DNA from: Acididesulfobacillus acetoxydans
GTDB taxonomy: Bacteria; Bacillota; Desulfitobacteriia; Desulfitobacteriales; Desulfitobacteriaceae
Length of the DNA: 64,000 bases
Assembly (NCBI RefSeq): GCF_902729405.1
Contig: NZ_LR746496.1
Location: forward strand, 2,852,001-2,916,000
Direction: 5' to 3'
Each line of letters opens with the position of its first letter. Positions within the stretch are counted from its first letter, which is position 1. Shown here one piece after another: positions 1 through 9,472 of the stretch. The notes beneath the pieces are model-generated. The model saw nothing but the letters and a program-made list of their open reading frames with translations, was not told where the DNA came from and did no database searches. Position numbers and translations under genes: made by a program.

Positions 1-10
1 TATCGGAATC

Positions 11-97
11 TCACTCGCAGCGCGCAAGGGGTCGGTGGGCCCAGACGCTCGCTTAGCCATAAAACCAAAAGAGCCGCTCACTCGCAGCGCGCAAGGG
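11..97. repeat. 20-bp direct repeat pair upstream of typA
   Basis: TCACTCGCAGCGCGCAAGGG occurs exactly at 11-30 and again at 78-97, and both copies are followed shortly by GGTCGGTG. No coding sequence is supported in 1-376. A related GCGCAAGGG string also occurs inside the 5' part of spoVK near 2499. This may be a dispersed short repeat; function unknown. Confidence 0.8.
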
Positions 98-284
98 TAA
101 GGTCGGTGCGCGTCCGCGGCAGGCGGAGTGGCCGGACGGGCAGAGCGCGCTCCGTCTGTATACGGCCGCAGCTTGAGCCGGGAACTCCGACCGGGCGCAA
201 ACGCCGCTGATGGCCGTCGAAAGCAGTCGAACGCCTCTGAGCGCCGCTGACAGCCGTTTAGAAAGTGCAAAAAGTGCCAAACTG

Positions 285-311
285 TTGTTGCCTTTTGATG
301 ATCTGTATAAT
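285..311 (+). promoter_or_regulatory. candidate typA promoter
   Basis: A perfect TATAAT lies at 306-311. TTGTTG (285-290, 15-bp spacer) or CTGTTG (282-287, 18-bp spacer) could be the -35. It sits about 65 bp before the typA start and is the only good sigma-A-like box in the spacer. Confidence 0.55.
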
Positions 312-376
312 ATACTGAAAGGTAGTGCATTTTTTGACGAATAGGCACAGCATAACCAAGAAGAAGGGGAAATTCA

Positions 377-2200
377 GTGGAGACTGCCAATTTACGCAAT
401 ATCGCAATCATAGCTCACGTTGACCACGGGAAAACGACACTCGTCGACGCGATGCTGAAACAAAGCGGAACTTTCCGGGCTAACCAGCAGGTCATGGAGC
501 GGGTCATGGACTCCAATGACCTGGAACGGGAACGCGGCATCACGATTCTGTCAAAGAACACCTCCGTGCATTGGCGAGGAACGAAAATCAACATCGTGGA
601 CACACCCGGCCATGCGGATTTCGGCGGAGAAGTGGAACGGGTGCTGAAAATGGTTAACGGCGTCCTCTTAATCGTGGATGCCTTCGAGGGGCCGATGCCG
701 CAGACGAGGTTTGTGCTGCGAAAAGCGCTGGAGCTGAAACTCACTCCGATTGTCGTGGTCAATAAAATAGATCGCGCCGATGCGCGCCCGGAGGAAGTGG
801 TGGATGAAGTTCTTGATCTCTTCATCGAACTGGGCGCGGACGAGGATCAACTGGATTTTCCGGTGATTTATGCATCCGCCCGGCAAGGATCTACCGGGAC
901 GGCACCGGACCGGATCGAGCCGACCCTGGAACCTCTTTTTAACATGATCATGGCCCACATTCCCGCACCCCAAGTCGACCTCGAGGCCCCGGTGCAGCTT
1001 CTGGTAACCACACTGGATTATGACGACTATGTGGGAAAAATCGTCGTAGGGCGGATTGTGCGCGGTGCGATTCATCAAGGAGAGCAGGTTACCTTGATCA
1101 AGCGGGACGAAACTTATGAGAAAGCCAAGATCGGCAAAGTCTATGTCTTTGAAGGGCTGCAGCGTGTTGATGTTCCCGTGGCCGCGGCCGGGGAAATCGT
1201 GGCATTGACCGGCTTGACCACGGCCAACATCGGAGAAACTGTGGCCTGTGCCCTAAACCCCGAGGCTTTGCCGACGATCGAAGTGGATGAGCCGACCCTG
1301 AGCATGAATTTTATCGTCAACGACAGCCCCTTCGCAGGACTGGAGGGGGAATTTGTCACTTCGCGCAAACTCAGGGAACGCCTTTTCAAAGAGGTTGAAA
1401 CCAATGTCAGTTTGCAGGTCGAGGAAACCGATTCCGCGGACAGCTTCAAGGTATCCGGCCGGGGAGAACTCCACCTGTCCATTTTGATTGAAAACATGCG
1501 CCGGGAAGGGTACGAACTCCAGGTCTCGAAACCCGAAGTGATCTACAGGACGATTAACGGTGAAAAATGCGAACCCATCGAGTTCCTGATTGCCGACGTG
1601 CCGGAGAACTCCGTGGGGGCGGTGATGGAACTTTTGGGTCGGCGCAAGGCCGAGATGGTCAATATGATAACACTTTCCCCAACTCAAGTCCGGCTGGAAT
1701 TCAAGGTGCCTGCCCGCGGGCTGATCGGTTTCCGTAACGAATTTCTCACGGAGACGCGTGGGGAAGGCATGATGAGCCATGTCTTTCACGGCTATGAGCC
1801 CTACAAAGGGGAGATTTCCGGGCGCAACCGCGGGGCTCTGATCGCCTTTGAAAACGGAGAAGCCACAACTTACGGCCTTTACCAAGCGCAAGAGAGGGGC
1901 CGGATCTTCATTGAGCCGGGAATCAAAGTTTATGAGGGAATGATTGTGGGAGAAAACAGCCGGGAACAGGATATTGAAGTCAACGTGGCCAAAAAGAAAC
2001 ACGTTACGAATATGCGCTCGAGCACGGCCGACGAGGCCCTGCGTTTGGAAAAAGCCGTGGTCTTCACTCTCGAGCAGGCCCTTGAATTTATTGAAGAAGA
2101 CGAACTGGTCGAGATCACCCCGAAAAGCATTCGTTTGCGCAAAAAGTTCCTCGATCATCCCTCCCGGGTCCGCTATGCTAAAAGTCTGACCGGCAGCTGA
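377..2200 (+). CDS. typA: translational GTPase TypA/BipA
   Basis: Full-length 607-residue ribosome-associated GTPase of the EF-G/LepA superfamily, cytoplasmic, involved in 50S assembly and stress or cold adaptation. The G1 motif AHVDHGKTT is at residues 13-21, DTPGH (G3) near residue 75 and NKID (G4) near residue 128. The EF-G-like domains and the BipA-specific C-terminal domain ([13 protein letters not shown], then the [12 protein letters not shown] segment) follow. The start is GTG at 377, preceded by AAGAAGGGGAA at 361-371. Length and motifs are typical and there is no sign of damage. Confidence 0.97.
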   Translation: METANLRNIAIIAHVDHGKTTLVDAMLKQSGTFRANQQVMERVMDSNDLERERGITILSKNTSVHWRGTKINIVDTPGHADFGGEVERVLKMVNGVLLIVDAFEGPMPQTRFVLRKALELKLTPIVVVNKIDRADARPEEVVDEVLDLFIELGADEDQLDFPVIYASARQGSTGTAPDRIEPTLEPLFNMIMAHIPAPQVDLEAPVQLLVTTLDYDDYVGKIVVGRIVRGAIHQGEQVTLIKRDETYEKAKIGKVYVFEGLQRVDVPVAAAGEIVALTGLTTANIGETVACALNPEALPTIEVDEPTLSMNFIVNDSPFAGLEGEFVTSRKLRERLFKEVETNVSLQVEETDSADSFKVSGRGELHLSILIENMRREGYELQVSKPEVIYRTINGEKCEPIEFLIADVPENSVGAVMELLGRRKAEMVNMITLSPTQVRLEFKVPARGLIGFRNEFLTETRGEGMMSHVFHGYEPYKGEISGRNRGALIAFENGEATTYGLYQAQERGRIFIEPGIKVYEGMIVGENSREQDIEVNVAKKKHVTNMRSSTADEALRLEKAVVFTLEQALEFIEEDELVEITPKSIRLRKKFLDHPSRVRYAKSLTGS

Positions 2201-2400
2201 AGGGCCCGCGCTGAATCTCCCCTAAAGCCAGGGGCATGCGGCTAAGCCTCTTGGTCAGACGCCGGCGTGAATGCAACTCGTTTATGCCGCCGGCTGAGAG
2301 TGTCTTGAGCCGGGAGACGGTTTTGACAGCAAATTTTGTGGCACCTTTCGCCCGATCCGCGCGTATAGTAATAAGGATGGGAGGGAGGTGCCCCTTTTTC

Positions 2401-3387
2401 ATGCCAATACGCGTCACTTTTCGGCCCGACCGGCAAGCCCCTCCGGTAGTGGAGTCTCCTCAGCCTGCGGAGACGCACCCGCAAGGAGCACCCCCGCTGC
2501 GCAAGGGCTCAGGCGCCGCTCCCGGGAAGAACTCCGCTTCGTTCGGCCGAAGCGCGGTTCAAGCGACGGAGAAAGAGCGCGTCAATGAGATTCTCAGTGA
2601 ATTGGATGAACTCATCGGACTTATTTCAGTTAAACGCTTGATTCGGGAGCTGCAAGCTTATGTGGAAATCCAAAAAAGGCGCACCCGAGAAAAGCTCGTG
2701 GCGGAGCCTTTAGTCCTACATATGATTTTCCGGGGAAATCCCGGAACCGGAAAAACCACCGTAGCCCGCATCATCGGCAGACTCTTTAAAGAAATGGGCG
2801 TCCTGCAGAAAGGACATATCATCGAATGCGAGCGGGCGGACCTGGTGGGGGAATACATCGGTCACACGGCTCAAAAAACCCGGGAACAGGTAAAGAAGGC
2901 TTTGGGTGGCGTCCTTTTTATCGATGAAGCTTACTCTTTGGCCAGAGGCGGAGAAAAAGATTTCGGCAAAGAAGCGATCGACGCCCTGGTTAAAGCGATG
3001 GAAGACCAAAAGGATAACCTGATTCTCATTTTGGCCGGATACCGTCAGGAAATGGAATGGTTTTTGCAAACCAATCCCGGGTTGCGTTCCCGTTTCCCCA
3101 TCCATATCGATTTCCCGGATTATTCTTTGGAAGAACTTTTGGCCATCGGCCGCAGTATGTTTAACCAGCGTCAGTACACTTTGACTCCGGAGGCGCAGGA
3201 ATCCCTGCGGCGGATCCTGCAAGGGCTTTTGCATCTCCATCCCTATGCGGGCAATGCCCGTCTGATTCGCAACCTGGTGGAGCGGACCGTCCGCAAACAG
3301 GCTGTCCGCCTTTTTCAGAATGCCTCTTCTACCCGCGAGGAACTGATGGAGATCATAGCGGCGGACCTGGACTGGGACGAAGTTTAG
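2401..3387 (+). CDS. spoVK: stage V sporulation protein K, AAA+ ATPase
   Basis: CbbX/SpoVK-type AAA+ ATPase made during sporulation in Bacillus relatives. Walker A is GNPGTGKTT, Walker B is GGVLFIDEAY, and the block ERADLVGEYIGHTAQKTR with LARGGEKDFGKEAIDALVK matches SpoVK closely. The ATG at 2401 is preferred (328 residues), because GGGAGGTG lies about 11 bp upstream and the in-frame extension to 2236 adds arginine-rich sequence unlike the family. Even from 2401, residues 8-58 are a Pro/Ala/Gln-rich stretch not usual in SpoVK. It contains GGAGCACCCCCG, a string also found in the tandem repeat after ddl, which hints at local insertion of repeat DNA. Confidence 0.9.
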   Translation: MPIRVTFRPDRQAPPVVESPQPAETHPQGAPPLRKGSGAAPGKNSASFGRSAVQATEKERVNEILSELDELIGLISVKRLIRELQAYVEIQKRRTREKLVAEPLVLHMIFRGNPGTGKTTVARIIGRLFKEMGVLQKGHIIECERADLVGEYIGHTAQKTREQVKKALGGVLFIDEAYSLARGGEKDFGKEAIDALVKAMEDQKDNLILILAGYRQEMEWFLQTNPGLRSRFPIHIDFPDYSLEELLAIGRSMFNQRQYTLTPEAQESLRRILQGLLHLHPYAGNARLIRNLVERTVRKQAVRLFQNASSTREELMEIIAADLDWDEV

Positions 3388-3489
3388 GGGTTTAGGGACA
3401 CTTCAGTTGCCAACAGCCGCCCGGCAGGAGTATACTAGCAGAAGTATGTGGGTAAGTATTGTTACATTTGGCTTGAGGGGGCTCAGGTA

Positions 3490-4767
3490 TTGACATCCCA
3501 GGTATTGTTAACCCAAGAAGAGCTGCCGGAAAGAATCCGCAAGGCGCGGGTTACGGCTGAGGGTAAACTGCGGGAACAGCTGGAAGTCCTGCAAGAAGGT
3601 TTCGAACATAATCATGCCAAGGTTCTTCGGGCTTTTCAGGCGGAGAAGGTCTCATCTTATCACTTGCAGGGTTCAAACGGTTACGGTTTGGGGGACGCCG
3701 GCCGTGAAACCCTAGATCGTGTCATGGCCAGAATATTGGGGACGGAAGCTGCTCTGGTCAGGGGTCAGTTTGTCTCGGGCACCCATGCCATTGCCGTCGC
3801 CTTGTTCGCGGTCCTGCGTCCGGGAGACCACCTCCTTTCTGTCACCGGAGACCCGTATGACACTCTGGAGGAGGTCATTGGCCTCCGAGGCCAGGGCCAG
3901 GGGAGCCTGCTGGACTTCGGCGTCAGTTACTCCTCTATTTCGCTGGGCCCGGAGGGGACGATACAGTATGCGTTGCTGGAGCAGGCGATTCGGCCGGAAA
4001 CCCGTTTGCTCCTGGTTCAGCGTTCCAGAGGGTACGCCTGGCGGGACGCTTTAAGTATCGCCCAGATTTCCGAGTTGGTGGACTACATTCATAGGCTCCA
4101 TCCGGGGATCTTGATCTTCGTAGACAACTGTTACGGAGAACTGGTGGAAACACGCGAACCCGGCGACGTCGGGGCCGATCTCATGGCAGGTTCACTGATC
4201 AAGAATTTGGGCGGAAGCCTCGCTCCCACCGGAGGGTATATCGCCGGTCGCCGCGAGTTGGTGGAACTGGCAGGTCAGCGCCTGACCGCGCCCGGTATCG
4301 GAGGGGAAGTGGGGGCTACCTTGGAAGGGCAGCGCCTTTTCTTCCAGGGACTTTTTTTCAGCCCGCTGACTGTCAGCGAAGCCCTAAAAGGTGCGATCTT
4401 TGCCGCGGCCTTTTGGCAGGCCCTGGGATTCGAGGTCCATCCTCTGCCGGAGTCGGCGCGTTCCGACCTCATCCAGGCGGTCAAATTGAACTCGAAAGAA
4501 AAGATGATTGCTTTTTGCCAGGGGTTGCAGAAAGGTTCCCCGGTGGATGCGCATGTTCTGCCGATCCCGGCCGGCATGCCCGGCTATGGGGACGAAGTGA
4601 TCATGGCCGGAGGAACTTTTGTGCAAGGGGCAACCAGCGAATTTTCCGCGGACGGGCCCTTGCGTGAACCGTACATCGCCTACCAGCAAGGCGGCATATC
4701 TTACGCTTATGTGAAGCTGGGAAACATTCTGGCGGCTCTGCAATTATGGCAAGACGCCCTCTTGTAA
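3490..4767 (+). CDS. PLP-dependent aluminium-resistance / methionine gamma-lyase-like protein (YnbB family)
   Basis: Fold-type I PLP enzyme of the family annotated as aluminium resistance protein or methionine gamma-lyase family; the true substrate is not established. The core has SSYHLQGSNGYG, the cofactor region GTEAALVRGQFVSGTHAI, an Asp in FVDNCYGE and the Schiff-base Lys in GSLIKNLGGSLAPTGGYIAGR. A TTG start at 3490 is chosen because GAGGGGG at 3475-3481 is correctly spaced; the in-frame GTG at 3448 has no good ribosome site. In many Firmicutes this gene sits with spoVK/hflX and near lexA, as here. About 425 residues, intact. Confidence 0.88.
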   Translation: MTSQVLLTQEELPERIRKARVTAEGKLREQLEVLQEGFEHNHAKVLRAFQAEKVSSYHLQGSNGYGLGDAGRETLDRVMARILGTEAALVRGQFVSGTHAIAVALFAVLRPGDHLLSVTGDPYDTLEEVIGLRGQGQGSLLDFGVSYSSISLGPEGTIQYALLEQAIRPETRLLLVQRSRGYAWRDALSIAQISELVDYIHRLHPGILIFVDNCYGELVETREPGDVGADLMAGSLIKNLGGSLAPTGGYIAGRRELVELAGQRLTAPGIGGEVGATLEGQRLFFQGLFFSPLTVSEALKGAIFAAAFWQALGFEVHPLPESARSDLIQAVKLNSKEKMIAFCQGLQKGSPVDAHVLPIPAGMPGYGDEVIMAGGTFVQGATSEFSADGPLREPYIAYQQGGISYAYVKLGNILAALQLWQDALL

Positions 4768-4815
4768 ACGGCCTCTTGTACAACGAACATCTAAGCAGCA
4801 AGGAAGGTGTAAAAT

Positions 4816-5376
4816 GTGGACGAGCCGCAGATGAATGTCGAGGAGCCGCGCAAAAGCGGCGGACGCTTCCTTTTGGAACTTGTGGAAATTGTCCTGATCG
4901 CTTTTGTCCTTTCCTGGGCTATCAGGACCTATGTGATCGAGGCGCGGGTTATCCCGACGGGATCGATGCTGCCGACGATTCAACTTCAGGACCGGGTCAT
5001 CGTGGACAAGTTCTTCTTCAAGTATTTTGATCACATCCGCAGGGGTGACATTATTGTCTTTCGTCCGCCCGCGGCCGCCCATTCCCAGGAGGATTTCATC
5101 AAACGCGTTATCGGTTTGCCCGGGGATAAGATTCAGATTAAAGACCATAAAACCTATGTCAACGGCAAAGCCCTCTACGAACCTTACCTGCTCGCTCCCG
5201 AACAGGGAAGCTACGGACCTGTGGTCGTCCCGCCGGGGGATCTTTTCGTGATGGGGGACAACCGCAATAACAGCGACGACTCCAGGGTCTGGGGCTTTCT
5301 GCCCCTGAAAAATGTCACCGGCCGGGCCCTGTTCCGCTACTGGCCGCTGAGTCGATTCGGACCGCTCGCCAAATGA
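4816..5376 (+). CDS. lepB: signal peptidase I
   Basis: Type I signal peptidase (S26), membrane-anchored, cleaving Sec and Tat signal peptides outside the membrane. One transmembrane segment spans about residues 20-38. The catalytic Ser50 lies in PTGSMLPT and the general-base Lys96 in FIKRVIGLPGD; box E is MGDNRNNSDDSR. GTG at 4816 follows AGGAAGGTG at 4801-4809. 186 residues is typical for Gram-positive SipS-type enzymes. It lies 48 bp after the PLP enzyme and may be cotranscribed with it. Confidence 0.95.
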   Translation: MDEPQMNVEEPRKSGGRFLLELVEIVLIAFVLSWAIRTYVIEARVIPTGSMLPTIQLQDRVIVDKFFFKYFDHIRRGDIIVFRPPAAAHSQEDFIKRVIGLPGDKIQIKDHKTYVNGKALYEPYLLAPEQGSYGPVVVPPGDLFVMGDNRNNSDDSRVWGFLPLKNVTGRALFRYWPLSRFGPLAK

Positions 5377-5774
5377 GCCGCTTGGCTTTTCCTGACCCCT
5401 GACGCGACGCCGCTTCGCTGCGAGCAGCTGCCAGTGAATATTTTCTCAGGGAGGCCTTGACGAGAACGGCTGCACGCTTAAGGACAGGGGAAATACCTTC
5501 CGCCCACGTGAAGCCGGAAAACTTTCCGGCGGCTTGGCCGTTTTGGCAAGACACCTGCTGCAAAACCTAAAGGCTGCTCCGACCTCGGGGTATGATACTG
5601 ATACGTTGCGCGTAGATATATAGAGTAAACTCGTTTGGCAGAAGCTGAACATCGCGCTAGCGTCCTCCGGACACTGTCGCCGAACGGCCAGCTTGCAAAA
5701 AATACTTGTCTGGTAGGGAACACTCCAGCCCGCAGAAGTGGGAGTCTCGCGATTGGATAAACCGGTGAAAGGGA
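5377..5774. other. 398-bp spacer between lepB and ddl
   Basis: No gene is supported here. There is a small hairpin GCCGGAA(5513-5519)/TTCCGGC(5524-5530), not followed by a T-run, and a TATGAT box at 5591-5596 that could be a -10 for ddl but has no convincing -35. Nothing else recognised. Confidence 0.4.
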
Positions 5775-5783
5775 GTGGATAGC

Positions 5784-6905
5784 TTGCAAGATACGTCCTT
5801 ACGCGTCGCTTTATTGTTCGGCGGCCAATCCGGAGAACACGAGGTATCCGTTAACTCCGCCAAATCTGTGCTTCAGGCCATTGACCGCGGCAAGTACGGT
5901 GTTGAAACTGTCTGGATAGCTCAGAACGGACGTTGGTATTGGGGAATCACGCCGGACCAAGTTCTTAAGCAAGGTGTCGGGGCTTCTGCGCCCGGTGAGT
6001 TCGGGCGGGACGGGGTACAAGTGACCTTGGTTCACGACCCGGAAAATCCGCATTTTATGGCCTTGGATCGCCGGGAACTTCCCAACGGGGGCCGGGTGAA
6101 CCTTGTCTTTCCGGTTCTGCACGGTCCGTTTGGGGAAGACGGCACTCTGCAGGGCCTCTTGGAGATGGCGAATCTTCCCTACGTAGGTTCCGGAGTATTG
6201 GGTTCCGCGCTCGGTATGGATAAAGACCGGATGAAAGCTGTCTTTGCCCAGGCGGGTTTGCCCTTGGCACACTATCTGACATTTTTGCGCGCCGAAATAC
6301 GCCGTGATGCGGAAGGCTGCATCCATCGTATCGCGGAAAACCTCGGCTTTCCTTGTTTTGTTAAACCCGCAAATCTGGGATCCAGCGTCGGCATCAGCAA
6401 GGCTCATGACAACCTTGAACTTAGGCGTTCCTTGGAACTTGCGGCAATTTATGACCGGAAGATAGTAGTTGAAGAAAATATCCGCGGGCGTGAAATCGAG
6501 GTCAGCGTCCTGGGCAACGACGAAGCCCGGGCTTCGCTCCCGGGCGAGATCCTGCCTGCCCGGGAATTTTATGATTATGAAGCCAAGTATCAGGATTCCG
6601 CCTCCCGCCTTCTCATCCCGGCCCCGCTCAGTCCCGCGCTTCAAGCTGATTTACAGGCGACCGCCGTTAAAGCCTTTCGGGCCGTGGATGCCTCGGGATT
6701 GGGCCGGGTCGATTTCTTTGTCACGGCTGATGACAAAATCGTGCTCAACGAAATAAACACCATGCCTGGCTTTACCCAGATTTCCATGTACGCCAAGTTA
6801 TGGGAAGCCACCGGGATCCCTTATGGGGAACTCGTTGACCGCCTCATCACTCTTGGCTTGGAACGGTTCCGGGACACCCGGAATCGGAAAATAGCCAGGG
6901 TCTGA
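5784..6905 (+). CDS. ddl: D-alanine--D-alanine ligase
   Basis: ATP-grasp ligase that makes the D-Ala-D-Ala dipeptide for peptidoglycan, in the cytoplasm. Family blocks are LLFGGQSGEHEVS near the N-terminus, FPVLHGPFGEDGTLQG, LPYVGSGVLGSALGMDK, FVKPANLGSSVGISK, and the metal-binding EINTMPGFT near the C-terminus. The usual Gly-x-Gly loop and Asp/Glu ligands are present, so it should be active. The purine-rich ribosome site (5766-5774) touches the upstream GTG at 5775 but is well spaced from the TTG at 5784, so TTG is preferred. The last codons lie inside the first partial copy of a 67-bp tandem repeat. Confidence 0.95.
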   Translation: MQDTSLRVALLFGGQSGEHEVSVNSAKSVLQAIDRGKYGVETVWIAQNGRWYWGITPDQVLKQGVGASAPGEFGRDGVQVTLVHDPENPHFMALDRRELPNGGRVNLVFPVLHGPFGEDGTLQGLLEMANLPYVGSGVLGSALGMDKDRMKAVFAQAGLPLAHYLTFLRAEIRRDAEGCIHRIAENLGFPCFVKPANLGSSVGISKAHDNLELRRSLELAAIYDRKIVVEENIRGREIEVSVLGNDEARASLPGEILPAREFYDYEAKYQDSASRLLIPAPLSPALQADLQATAVKAFRAVDASGLGRVDFFVTADDKIVLNEINTMPGFTQISMYAKLWEATGIPYGELVDRLITLGLERFRDTRNRKIARV

Positions 6906-7062
6906 CTGAACCAATCCCTCCGCCGGCAGCAGCTTCCGCTCCGGAGCACCCCCGAATATAGCCAAGGTCTGACTGAGCCAATCCCTTCCGCCGGCAGCAG
7001 CTTCCGCTCCGGAGCACCCCCGAATATAGCCAAGGTCTGACTGAACCCATCCCTTCCGCCCA
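6890..7062. repeat. 67/68-bp tandem repeat overlapping the end of ddl
   Basis: The unit begins TCTGACTGAACCAATCCC and ends AATATAGCCAAGG. Copies start at 6901, 6968 and 7036 (period 67, then 68 from one extra T); the third is partial. A matching tail, AATAGCCAGGG, precedes copy 1 inside ddl, so the ddl stop codon TGA is part of the repeat. Near-identity of the copies implies recent expansion. Confidence 0.9.
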
Positions 7063-7132
7063 CCTGAGAACGTGGAGTCAGAACAAGTACTTAAATTATG
7101 GATATTCACCGGTATTGCTTGCATATGTAAGA

Positions 7133-7174
7133 GCGCCCGCACACTTATGACCAAAGTCGCAAGTGTACGGGCGC
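7133..7174 (-). terminator. hairpin downstream of lexA
   Basis: GCGCCCGCACACTT (7133-7146) pairs with AAGTGTACGGGCGC (7161-7174), one mismatch in 14 bp. It lies just after the lexA stop; on the minus strand it is followed by only a weak T-rich run. Confidence 0.6.
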
Positions 7175-7187
7175 CGTCCGTACCTGC

Positions 7188-7805
7188 TCAACGGATATAG
7201 CGAAAGACCCCTATGACTTTACCCAAAATAACCGCATCTTGGGTAAAAATAGGATCCATGGCGGAATTTTCGGGCTGAAGGCGAATCAGGTTCTTTTCTT
7301 TAAAAAAGCGTTTGACAGTCGCTTCCTCGCCGATCATCGCCACTACAATTTCCCCGTTGCGGGCTGAGTTCTGCTGCCGGACCACGATATAATCCCCATC
7401 CAATATTCCGACATCTATCATGCTGTCACCCTGCACCTTCAGCATGAAGACGGAATCGTCGTGAACAAAATCGGCCGGCAGGGGAAAATAGTCCTCAATG
7501 TTTTGCAGAGCCAGAATGGGTTTACCGGCTGTCACGCGGCCCACCACCGGCACGTGAACCATGCGCTTCTTCGGGTCCTCATCACTGGCACTGCTCAATA
7601 TCTCGATGGCCCGGGGTTTCGTCGGGTCTCTACGAATATACCCTCGCTCTTCCAGGGTTTGCAGATGACCGTGTACGGTCGAACTGGAGGCAAGTCCTAC
7701 CGCGTCTCCAATTTCGCGTACAGAGGGGGGATACCCTTTTTTGCGGATTTCGCTTTTGATAAAGTCGAGGATAGCCGTTTGGCGTTGAGATAAATCAGGA
7801 TACAT
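7188..7805 (-). CDS. lexA: SOS repressor LexA
   Basis: Transcriptional repressor of the SOS regulon that self-cleaves on RecA filaments. It has an N-terminal winged helix ([39 protein letters not shown]) and a C-terminal S24 peptidase domain. The cleavage site [10 protein letters not shown] (Ala-Gly), the Ser in [11 protein letters not shown] and the Lys in [11 protein letters not shown] are all present. The start is ATG at 7805 after AGGGGTGA; an in-frame extension to 7886 has no support. About 205 residues, typical. Autoregulation is supported by the operator at 7936-7949. Confidence 0.96.
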   Translation of the reverse strand: MYPDLSQRQTAILDFIKSEIRKKGYPPSVREIGDAVGLASSSTVHGHLQTLEERGYIRRDPTKPRAIEILSSASDEDPKKRMVHVPVVGRVTAGKPILALQNIEDYFPLPADFVHDDSVFMLKVQGDSMIDVGILDGDYIVVRQQNSARNGEIVVAMIGEEATVKRFFKEKNLIRLQPENSAMDPIFTQDAVILGKVIGVFRYIR

Positions 7806-7909
7806 ACATTTCACCCCTAAATCATTTTTTTTGCCCACTATGTACACACCACGTACGTCCGAATAGCTTGGAATTATTGACACCACAACAGTGATGAATT
7901 ATTACCACT

Positions 7910-7949
7910 ACTTTACCACATCTTTCTCCGTATTGCAAACAGATGTTCG
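7910..7949 (-). promoter_or_regulatory. lexA promoter with SOS box
   Basis: On the minus strand TTGCAA (7938-7933), 17 bp and TAAAGT (7915-7910) form a sigma-A promoter. CAAACAGATGTTCG at 7936-7949 matches the Gram-positive LexA operator CGAACATATGTTCG at 12 of 14 positions and overlaps the -35. It lies between lexA and the divergent M23 gene, so it might influence both. Confidence 0.8.
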
Positions 7950-8016
7950 CAGTATGAACTCTTCTTTTTCCAATACTTTATCCATAGTGTAGTGTATAGG
8001 GAAAGGAGAGACCGAC

Positions 8017-8796
8017 ATGCCAAAGACCCACCGCTGCCGAGAAATCGTGCTGCTCCCTCTGCTTCTTATTTTAGGCATGATCGCGTGGGCCGCCTTGCAT
8101 CACCCTCCCGGAGGCACACTCAATGATTGGTCCTATCTGGCGTCTGTACCCGCTCCGCTGGTGCTGCAGGCACATGAAGAGGGGAAACTAATTTCTCCCG
8201 GAGCCTGGGCCGACATCCTCGCTCTGCGTTCAACCTTGCCGCGCAATTGTGGCCCGTTGGTTGCCCAGCTGAAAGAGGGCATGAAATTCACCGGCCTCAA
8301 CTGGGCGGGTATCGCCAAGAGTGATGCCAAAACGGTTGCCTATCGAAGAACGCTGCTGCTAAAATACCCCGTTTTTCAAATCGGCGCCTATACTTTCCCG
8401 GTCAACGGCAGGCATTGGTATGAGGATACTTTCGGCGCCGGACGGGAAGGGGGAAAACGACGGCACGAAGGCACCGATATTTTCGGCAGTGAAGGAACCC
8501 CGATTGTCAGTGCCTGTTCCGGCAAAATCGAGCGGCTTGGCTGGAATCGCTTGGGGGGAGAGAGAGTCGGAGTGCGCGGAGACGATGGGAATTATTATTA
8601 TTATGCTCACCTGCAAAAGATCTCGCCCGGACTTCAGCGGGGGCAAAGAGTTGCCAGGGGAGAAACCTTGGGGACAATGGGACACACCGGGGATGCTCTC
8701 ACTACTCCCGACCACCTGCACTTTGGCATAGAGATCCCGGATGGCCACTGGATCAATCCTTATCAGTTCTTGCGGGTTTGGGAAGAAAATTCTTGA
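8017..8796 (+). CDS. membrane-anchored M23 (LytM-type) metallopeptidase
   Basis: Zinc peptidase expected to cleave peptidoglycan cross-bridges or stems outside the cell. An N-terminal hydrophobic anchor spans about residues 9-28. The M23 domain occupies about residues 120-255, with metal ligands His150 and Asp154 (RHEGTDIF) and His235 (HLHFGI), plus a catalytic-type His in YYYYAHLQ near 198. The ATG at 8017 follows GGAAAGGAGAG. It is divergent from lexA. The SpoIIQ-like layout (anchor, spacer, LytM domain) is compatible with a sporulation role, but that is not shown. Active-site residues are intact. Confidence 0.9.
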   Translation: MPKTHRCREIVLLPLLLILGMIAWAALHHPPGGTLNDWSYLASVPAPLVLQAHEEGKLISPGAWADILALRSTLPRNCGPLVAQLKEGMKFTGLNWAGIAKSDAKTVAYRRTLLLKYPVFQIGAYTFPVNGRHWYEDTFGAGREGGKRRHEGTDIFGSEGTPIVSACSGKIERLGWNRLGGERVGVRGDDGNYYYYAHLQKISPGLQRGQRVARGETLGTMGHTGDALTTPDHLHFGIEIPDGHWINPYQFLRVWEENS

Positions 8797-8904
8797 ACCG
8801 CTGAGGCCCATGAACATACCTGCCTTTTCCCTCCGGTTAAGACCATAGGGCTTGGCGATAGGCAGTCCGACGGCCCCAACGGCTGCGACAGCTCCCGCAC
8901 AAAG

Positions 8905-8934
8905 TTGACGCAGCCGGGTGTTAGGAGCTATACT
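8905..8934 (+). promoter_or_regulatory. candidate promoter for the Cys-rich/sigma-like gene pair
   Basis: TTGACG (8905-8910), 18-bp spacer, TATACT (8929-8934). It lies about 150 bp before the Cys-rich gene at 9083, in an otherwise empty spacer. Confidence 0.6.
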
Positions 8935-9082
8935 TGCCCTGACGGAATCTTGTCCCCGAGGCTAGGTTCGTACGAGGGCATGGCTATTGCCGTCATAGCT
9001 GATGAAAACATGCAACGTAAAAGATCGAGCAAAAACCGTGGCAAAAAGCGACCTTAGAATTCAACAGGATGGGCAAGGAAAA

Positions 9083-9319
9083 ATGCGTAAAGCCGGAGAA
9101 CCATGTATTTTAGAAGACAGGATTTGTGACGAGTGCGGAGAATGCGACCGCTGTGAATTGAATCCCGACAAAATTTGTGATAACTGTTGTAAATGCCTGG
9201 ATGAGGGCGCAGATTACCTCGAAGTGAGAATAGACGATATTCTTATCTCCGAAGAGAAGCCCAAGCCAAGAGCCGGCAGGCGCACCTACCGTTTCAAAAG
9301 CCGGCCTGACCGTCAGTGA
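9083..9319 (+). CDS. small Cys-rich protein, unknown function
   Basis: 78 residues from the ATG at 9083 (MRKAGEPC). An in-frame ATG at 9002 would add 27 residues without a better ribosome site. Seven Cys fall in one cluster: CDECGECDRC, then CDNCCKC, preceded by C-I-L-E-D, a pattern suited to binding zinc or an Fe-S cluster. The rest is charged and ends in a basic tail rich in Arg and Lys. I do not recognise a named family. It precedes a small sigma-region-4-like gene in the same direction and probably shares its promoter. Confidence 0.65.
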   Translation: MRKAGEPCILEDRICDECGECDRCELNPDKICDNCCKCLDEGADYLEVRIDDILISEEKPKPRAGRRTYRFKSRPDRQ

Positions 9320-9472
9320 GACACAGTGACGCACAGGGCGTGGCTGAAAAAGGGGAAAGCTCTGTAATGAAGGTCAGGTTACCTGACGGCCATCGTCGGA
9401 AAATGCTTGCCCGTAGCGCGGGGGAGCAAAACGGGCGAAAGAGGAAATGGCGTTGCAGAGGGGGAGGCCTAA

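Noticed and set aside
53-280. 75-residue reading frame on the minus strand before typA
   Set aside because: Ala/Arg-rich low-complexity translation over the repeat region, no ribosome site, no family likeness.
1253-2158. 301-residue frame antisense to typA
   Set aside because: It lies wholly within an unmistakable TypA gene and has no family features; a codon-usage shadow.
5811-6644. 277-residue frame antisense to ddl
   Set aside because: Shadow of the conserved ddl gene with no independent evidence.
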